Below are positions 57,343 to 64,000 of a DNA stretch of 64,000 nt, in pieces; the first letter of the stretch is position 1, and each line of letters starts with the position of its first letter. A model generated the notes under the pieces. That model made no database searches. It was not told the origin of the DNA and worked only from the letters and a program-made list of their open reading frames with translations. This stretch comes from Imbricaverruca yamaguchii (taxonomy: Eukaryota; Arthropoda; Thecostraca; Neoverrucidae). The stretch is from NCBI GenBank assembly GCA_034440575.1, contig JAOTOL010001507.1, positions 577,501-641,500 on the forward strand. Reading direction: 5' to 3'. Made by a program: the position numbers and the translations under genes.

Positions 57343-60151
57343 CATTAATAATCAAAGCAATGGTCACACTTGGAGGACTTTCTGAAAGTTATCGGTGGCA
57401 ACTCGGGTGCAAGGTGCACAATATTGCGCAGTACGTTTTCACGAATTGCAATGTTTGTGCGGTGGCAAGCTGACGCGAAGTTGCAAGGTGGTTTAAATTG
57501 ATGAGGCATGCTTGTTAAAATCTCGTTAAAGGCTACTCGAGAGTGAAAATGCGTCGGCGATTACTTTGCATTTACTATTCCGATTAACTTTGTAGGGTAA
57601 TCTGATTTGCCGTCGTCTGTGTTGTGTTTTCATCAATGCATCGCTATTTTCTGCCAATGCAATCATGCACATCTCTCAGTCGTTTTTTGTTTGTTTAAGA
57701 AACTTGTGGTGTGATGCATGCCATGCATTTGGAATGACTCACTATTTGTACTGCACACATTACCAAGCAATCGTAAAGGCAACTGGCAGCAGTTGCTAAA
57801 CATTAACAAGTGGAAATAAAATATAAGTAGCAGACAACAAAAGATTCTCATGCCAAGTTTCTTTACTGGTTTCTGCATGCAAATGTCAGCGTAGCATGGA
57901 CATGAATATGCTTTTAATGAAACGGCAAGTCCGTACACTATTCTTTGAAATATTTACTACCTCCAAGCAGGGACAGATTTAGCAATTGCCATGGAGGCGT
58001 GGCACGTGCCCTGAGGGACACCACTTTTGAGGTATTCGGAGGGAGACCTTTGCTCCGAAGGGCGTCTCTGAGTGAAACATCCCAGGGAGGGTTGCACTGA
58101 AGCCCTCCTGGAGGGGGGCGGTGAAGTTCGACAGTGGTGCATTCGAGCATTCACAGAGGGGAGCCTTTTCCCCGCCGGAGGGGCGCCACCTTCCCATGGC
58201 AAGGAGGGAGGGGCCGCCCCTTGCGCTCGTCGCTGCTTCTATGTTCCAATAAAGTGTTGCAAATTTGCACAACGGCGCACTACCAGATACCCAAACCAAA
58301 GAAAGCAGAGTATTCACTATATAGGCCACAAGCAAACCGACGCGGAGGATTTCGGCCACTGCCACCAGCACTGGAGAACTAGGTGAGAATCAGCAAAGGA
58401 CGAAGACGATTATGACAGGAACACTATATGGAGGCAAAGGTTTCACGGCTAGGGCCCGAGACGCAGCCCTGCAGAGCTGCCTTGACTCAGCCACGCGATG
58501 CGGGAAAGAGTCTGGACTGTTGACTCCGGGGACAAACGGAGTGAAGAACTAGTGGGACGGAAGGGAAGGGACAGCATGTTGACAACAGCCGACCGGCCAG
58601 ACGGTGGGAGGTGAGAACGATCTCACCCACTCGTCCTCTATTTCTTCTCTCACTTCCTTCGCATGATTGGCGACCGTTTCCTGTGCGTCTGCCGTCGTGC
58701 CCGTGGCGGCGGCTGTTTCTGGACGTCCTAGGCCTACAACAAGCCGACGCGAAGCGCTACGGCCACTACCGGCCTACATGAACGGCAGCACTGTGCCAAA
58801 TGGAGACAGACGCAGATTTCTTTGTTCGCTTTCCCGGTCCAGACTTTCATGTTGTGCTCCCATTGCAGGCCAATATGGCAGCCCGGTCGCAATCAAATGT
58901 CTGTTCCACCAACGTTTCATAGACAAACTGCCAATGCCGAGCAAGCATTGCGAACGAAGCATGACAAGCGTGTACAATACAAATGGTGCGTATACAATAC
59001 AAATCCTGTGCACCTCACTTCAGCTGAGGAGGTCATAAAGGAAACTAGAGTTCCGATGCATAGAACGTTAGGCTTTTGATCGGAACTAATTCTGCCAGCT
59101 ACACAGTGGTGTCGTATTTATACCTCCGAGGGGGCAAGTGCGCTCTCAATGTTGGCTTTGTACCCCTCCCCCAAATAATTCCAACTTTTAACATAGGATC
59201 CTATGGAATGTGTCCCACAATCCATTTTGACCTGCCTATTGCCTTCATGAATTCCCCTCCCCCCTCCCAAAAAAATGGAAGTCAACACCACTGCTGTAAA
59301 TATGCATGGATCTGTTCAACGTAGTATTGGTGGATGACTGTTCAACGACATCCTCTGCAACTGCGCTCCTTGTTTGGTGATGTATGGTTCTTCAGGAATG
59401 GTGTTGATCAAGACGACCACCTTTATTTGCATTCGGTAGCATGCAAAATGTAAAATGATTTTCGAACATGATGAAGGCTCTTTGAGCCAGTCGCTGGGTC
59501 GTATTTTACCTCGATCGGATGACATGTTGTCAATTTTGACAGGAAAATAAATGCGCTTCAATTTGCTCCAATAGTTGTTTCAGTGCTACCTCAATCATAT
59601 CAAAAGCTGCTAAACGTCCACATCCGATATTGCCAAATTCATTCAGATACCTGCGGCAATGCCAAGTTCAGCCGTGCTTGTCCTGACATCGTATCACAAC
59701 GAATTGAACACCGTATTGCTTCGAGAGCGTTCAGATTGGCTTTTGTGATCTTCAAGTGAAGGTTTCTTTGGTGTTCAATGCTTCATCCAGCATTTGAAAG
59801 CTCTTTAAAACTTTTGTAGCATTGGCTGTGCTATGCTTTGTTGGATGGCTTTGCAGTGGGTGCGCAACAAACACCGTGACTTCAGCACGCTGCCCTCTCG
59901 CCTTCTGATAGCGTGTCCCGCGTGTTCCAATGGTTGTCGCAGTGGCGACCAAGGAACGTAGCATGGCGGTGCGGTGTTGTCATCGCTGATCCGTCAACAG
60001 AGGCGAAGAGAACAAATCTGTTCCGCACGATAAATAAATACCGTGATTTACTACCTGGCGATAATAAGCGAAGCGCAGCGATGGTGCCTGAAAATTCAGC
60101 AGTGTATGCTTCCTGTTACCACCAGTTCCATGCAAGCATTCCATACTTGAT
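57343..60151. other. No recognisable gene
   Basis: A GC-rich block at 57,957-58,260 has frames on both strands and an AATAAA hexamer at 58,248, but no domain. The frame at 58,667-59,038 is also unrecognised. Nothing else identified. Confidence 0.4.
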
Positions 60152-61002
60152 TTAACCCACGCCGTATTTCCGGTCAGATCCTCACACCTCGTCCAGGGGG
60201 GGGCGGTTTTCAACCCCCTGTAAAATCCAAACTAAGCATCGCACGAAAACAAAAGATGTCGTCGGGAAGCCCTCGACGAATAGGGTCGGGGTCCATCTTC
60301 AAAACAATTTTTCCCAAAGGTGACGTCATCAGGGGGGGCTAGATTTTCACAACTTTTCACGACTTATATTATGTTTTTGGTTCTGGGAGTTAATTTTGGG
60401 ATATATAAAAACAGACTTATTTGGAATGAGAAAAGGACAGCGAAGTCGACCAGGGTTTTAATTTTTGGCCACCCAAAATAAAATTATAATTTTTCAAAAT
60501 TTCAAAATTTTGAGTTTTCAAGTTTTCTTTAATTTTCCTTTTCCAATGGGTAGAGAAGACCGAAAACCGTCGTTGAAAGTCAACTTGCCCCAATAAGAAT
60601 GCTTACTTTAGCCAGAATCCTTTATTTGAGCTGCAATATAGCAAATAGGCAAAACTTACATGTAGTCAAAAACGAAAAAAGAAGAAAAATTCCACTCGTA
60701 CGTTTTGTTACATCCCTAAAGATAAAAAAACACTGAAAAGTTTTATTAAAATGCCTGTATCCGTTAAAGCCTGACGACTGGTTCAACGTTTTTGGAGGTG
60801 ACCTCACTTGACCTTGAATAACTCGTTGACCATCGATGACCTGACTTCGAAATTTTGGAACAGCATGTCAAAATGATGTGGGATAAGGCATGCCAAATTT
60901 GGGCGCACTGCCGTGGGGCGTTCGTCCACTATCTGCGAAAAAAATTATGAGGGGGGGGGGCGGTTGATGACCCCCCCCCCCCCCGAGACGGGACGGGATT
61001 AA
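60152..61002 (+). mobile_element. Family B copy B11, complete
   Basis: 851 bp from TTAACCCACGCCGTATTTCC to GAGACGGGACGGGATTAA. Perfect inverted DR4 at 60,799-60,814. The right subterminal region is G10-CGGTTGATGA-C14, the clearest poly-G/poly-C hairpin in the window. Confidence 0.95.
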
Positions 61003-62553
61003 TGTAATACAATTCATAATATTTCCCGCGCCGTCCATATCAATAACCACGTGCAACTAATTACACAGTTGATCAGTGACACCAAGGATACAAGTTTTTC
61101 GCTGGTGACGGGTAAGACCCATCGATTTTCCTGTCAGTCAGTACATTGATGTCAAGGTCGACTTGACTGAATGGCGGTTGGGATCATTGTAATTAATCTT
61201 GCATCCTCGGAATTATGCACCTGAACATGCTACGTTCAGGTTCTTACCACCTTTAGCCTCTACTCCTACACTTCGTCACCGCCAGTTTCACGGCCAATCC
61301 TCCCCGCCTTTTATCTTTGAACTGCTTCTAGCTGGAGTTCGTCCTCTGCGATATCTGACAAGTCGCCATCTCTTGAATGCGATGCAGCCAAGCGCATCTG
61401 GGAGCAATCCAATTAGCAGGCGAACACGATCGTTACAGCTTTGTGCCCAGCAGTATCATGTTTTTCATGGTACAAAATATAACTTGTAAGATTGTTTGCA
61501 ACCAGTGATAGATAACCAGTGAAACCAGTGATAGCCCCAAACGAGAAATGAATGTCACGCACATACAAACCCCACTCAAAATAAATAATTGTAGTCTGAT
61601 ACGTTCAGTACCGGGCGAAGAAAGGCGTTCTTGCAGCATGTGCCCTGCCCTCCTCTAGTTGAAAGGTGATGATTGGACTCAAAGACCTGCAAATAGGTGT
61701 GTGTTGTCATGAATTCGTATCCTTGTTATAGGACGTCATTGGTGCGTAGCCTGTTATAATTTTGTGTGTTACAGATATGGACGTATTGCTATGTACAACC
61801 AATGAAGGACAGCAGTATGCAACCATGCCTATTACCAGATTGCTCTTTATTAATGCACGTGGAAAATCGCTACCCGAGCTGCTCCCACATGACAATCGTA
61901 CTGCGCACCATAGTTGGTGGGTACGCAGCTTCCTCGACCTGTCCGTCGATGACGACAAAGGCAAGTGCCGAGCAACGATTCTATTGAAGCGTTGGGAGTG
62001 GAGCTACTGCATATGCTTATTATTTTGTGTTGTCGCGATGATGACATGTAGTATTGCAGTAGCCGTCTGAGGTCCGATACTAGATGGTACACCATATTTA
62101 TATTTAGGACGGTAGTTTCCGGGAGCGGAACTGCCGAATGATGTTGGAATGGGAACGGGCAAGATTTTTTATTCCATTATTCTCAGCAACGTCAATAAAA
62201 TATGAGTGTTGAACATGAAAAAAAAAACATATTGTGCTCCACACATATATGGGACTTTCTTCCCCGGTAAGATACACATCTACTGCGCTGACAATCGTAT
62301 CGGATAAGACGTCAATACCTCTTCTCGTCCACACATTCTTCCGAAGTTTATCAGGGATATCACTGGGATGCAGGGGAAAGTGAGGTTAGTTGAGCCTCCA
62401 GGTAAGTTGAGTCACCCCCATTGTCCCACCCACTATGGTGTCCTGAAAACGCATAAGCAATCTGCCGATATTTCGAAAAAGTCCTCATTTTTGGTTGGAC
62501 GAGGTGTCCGTGAGCGATGTAGATCTGTTGAGTATTGAACACAAATGTGTTCC
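61003..62553. other. No recognisable gene
   Basis: A 102-codon frame at 61,762-62,070 begins after TGTGTTACAG, a possible splice acceptor, and ends in a hydrophobic stretch (CICLLFCVVAMMTCSIAVAV). No homologue is recognised. It could be a host exon, but evidence is slight. Confidence 0.35.
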
Positions 62554-63412
62554 CTAACCCGGTGAAATCGTCTTTCTGGTGAAATCCTCACACCCTGTCT
62601 CGGGGGTGGGGGCAGAGATTAACCCCCCTCCAAAATCCAAACTAAGCGTTGCACGAAAACGAAAAAGATGTCATCGGAAAGCGCTCGACGAGTAAAGGTC
62701 CGGATCCACCCCTCAAAAAGCAACTTCCCCAAAAGTAACGTCACTAGAGGGGTTAGATTTTCACGACTTTTCACGACTTACATTATGTTTTGGCTCTGGG
62801 GAGATCACTTTGTGGGATATTTGAAGATAAAAAAATTTGGAATCAGAAAAGGACAGCGAAATCGACCATGGCCATCAATTTGTTTTCTGCCCCCCAGCAA
62901 GAAAAAATTAATTTTTTGTATTTCAAAATTTTGAGTTGTCAAGTTCTCTTTAATTTTCCTTTTCTAATGGGTAGAGCGGACTGAGAAACGTTGTTGGAAG
63001 TCAACTTGCCCTCATATGCTTACTTTAGCCAGAATCTTCGATTTGAACTGCAAGAGAGAAATATGCAAAATTTATATGTAGTCAAAAACTAAAGAAAGAA
63101 AAATTTCCCTCGTACGTTGTGTTGCATCCATGAAGATACGCAAACGCTGAAAGTTTCATTAAACTATCTGTATCCGTTGAAGCGTGACGACTTGTTGAAC
63201 CTTTTTAGAGGTGACCTCACTTGACCTTGAATAACTCGTTGACCCTAAATGGTATGACTTAAACATTTGCATACAGGATGCCAAATTGATATTGGAAAAA
63301 GTATGCCAAATGTTGTCGCGCTGTCGAGCGCTGTTCGTTCACTATCGGCGAAAAACCTGAGGGGGAGGGTGTGGGGTGGTTGAAGACCACCCCCGGAGAC
63401 GGGACGGGTTAA
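62554..63412 (+). mobile_element. Family B copy B12, complete
   Basis: From CTAACCCGGTGAAATCGTC (left TTAA mutated) to GGAGACGGGACGGGTTAA. Perfect inverted DR4 at 63,212-63,227. The body matches B6 and B11 throughout. Confidence 0.92.
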
Positions 63413-64000
63413 GGCATGCGACAATTGTTCCTTGAGTACTTGGAAATATATTTGTTATTCTTAATTGACAACAGGTAGGCTTCGGATCATAGCACAAAAT
63501 TGTCGGCAAGTGTTTTGCCTTGATATCCACTCAAGTAACATTGCAATGGGATGATCAAGAGATGGCCAACCATGTTGTATTCGGAGTAAGGTGTGTATGG
63601 CTCAAGTAACATGCCGGTGTAGTAATATGATGAAGACGATAATGGACTGCACATACATTCTCACGTGGTTGTTTGCTTATCTTGTTCCTTAGGCTGATAG
63701 GCTGGTTGTGGTTGGTATTTTAATGCGAAATGTGTTTTCAGAAACCGCATACAACCTGGAACAATACACTGTCATACGCGTTACGACTCTGCAGCTGAAC
63801 CAACTGGTCGTGGAGATCACGCACCTACATTGAGATACAATTGTTTTTCAGCCTATTGGCGTTGAACGGTTTGCTATGCCATGAGCTATGGTGTGGCAAT
63901 ACTAGATGAAAGCCGATGAAAATCTAGGTCGAGGTATGTTACACGGCACTTTCTGATCTTCATGTATTTCCACTAGTACACGATAGGTGAATAATTGACC
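63413..64000. other. No recognisable gene
   Basis: Nothing identified. Confidence 0.5.

Overview
This window is eukaryotic, intergenic and made almost entirely of repeats. It is most likely from an invertebrate animal. I lean towards an arthropod because of the mariner-type transposase, the CR1/L2-, I/Jockey- and gypsy-type remnants and a short AGGTT/TTAGG run, but the species cannot be named from the sequence. There are no operons, bacterial signals, rRNA genes, intact tRNA genes or CRISPR arrays. I found no host protein-coding gene that I can defend. The only long intact reading frame is ORF2 of a LINE (1,655-4,528).

Layout. 0-4.8 kb: a nearly complete CR1/L2-like LINE, with a duplicated 5' leader segment, a frameshifted ORF1 with an SGNH-esterase domain, an intact endonuclease-RT ORF2 and an octamer 3' tail. 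4.86-6.35 kb: an opposite-strand insert carrying only a LINE endonuclease, ending in poly(A) and flanked by a 13-bp direct repeat. 7.5 kb: a coiled-coil ORF1 scrap. 8.2-8.5 kb: a recent 146-bp tandem duplication. 9.9-11.9 kb: a foldback element with ~265-bp inverted arms around a LINE 3' fragment. 13.7-16.7 kb, 19.5-20.8 kb and most of 33-63 kb: many copies of two TTAA-flanked non-autonomous DNA elements, here called family A (~1.35 kb) and family B (~0.83-0.86 kb). 17.9 kb: an RT scrap. 20.8-22.0 kb: two 20-bp-period tandem arrays. 26.1-27.7 kb: gypsy-type gag/protease remnants on both strands. 30.7-34.7 kb: a decayed I/Jockey-type LINE with RNase H, split by a family B copy. 39.6-40.15 kb: a 261-bp tandem repeat with hairpins at its boundaries. 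45.9-46.6 kb: an AT/GT microsatellite, then a CACGTG-bearing minisatellite. 53.1-55.3 kb: a mariner-type transposase pseudogene split by a family A copy.

Main finding. Families A and B have different termini and bodies but both use TTAA targets. The window itself proves this: two family B copies sit inside other family B copies at TTAA with the TTAA duplicated. Both families also carry tandem AGGTCA half-sites in the nuclear-receptor DR4 arrangement (AGGTCA-N4-AGGTCA), often in the extended TCAAGGTCA form. I count about 17 perfect DR4 sites in the window, all inside these two families. A TTAA mobilisation system that spreads DR4 modules is the best candidate here for an undescribed biological system. 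The architecture is read directly from the sequence; receptor binding is inference.
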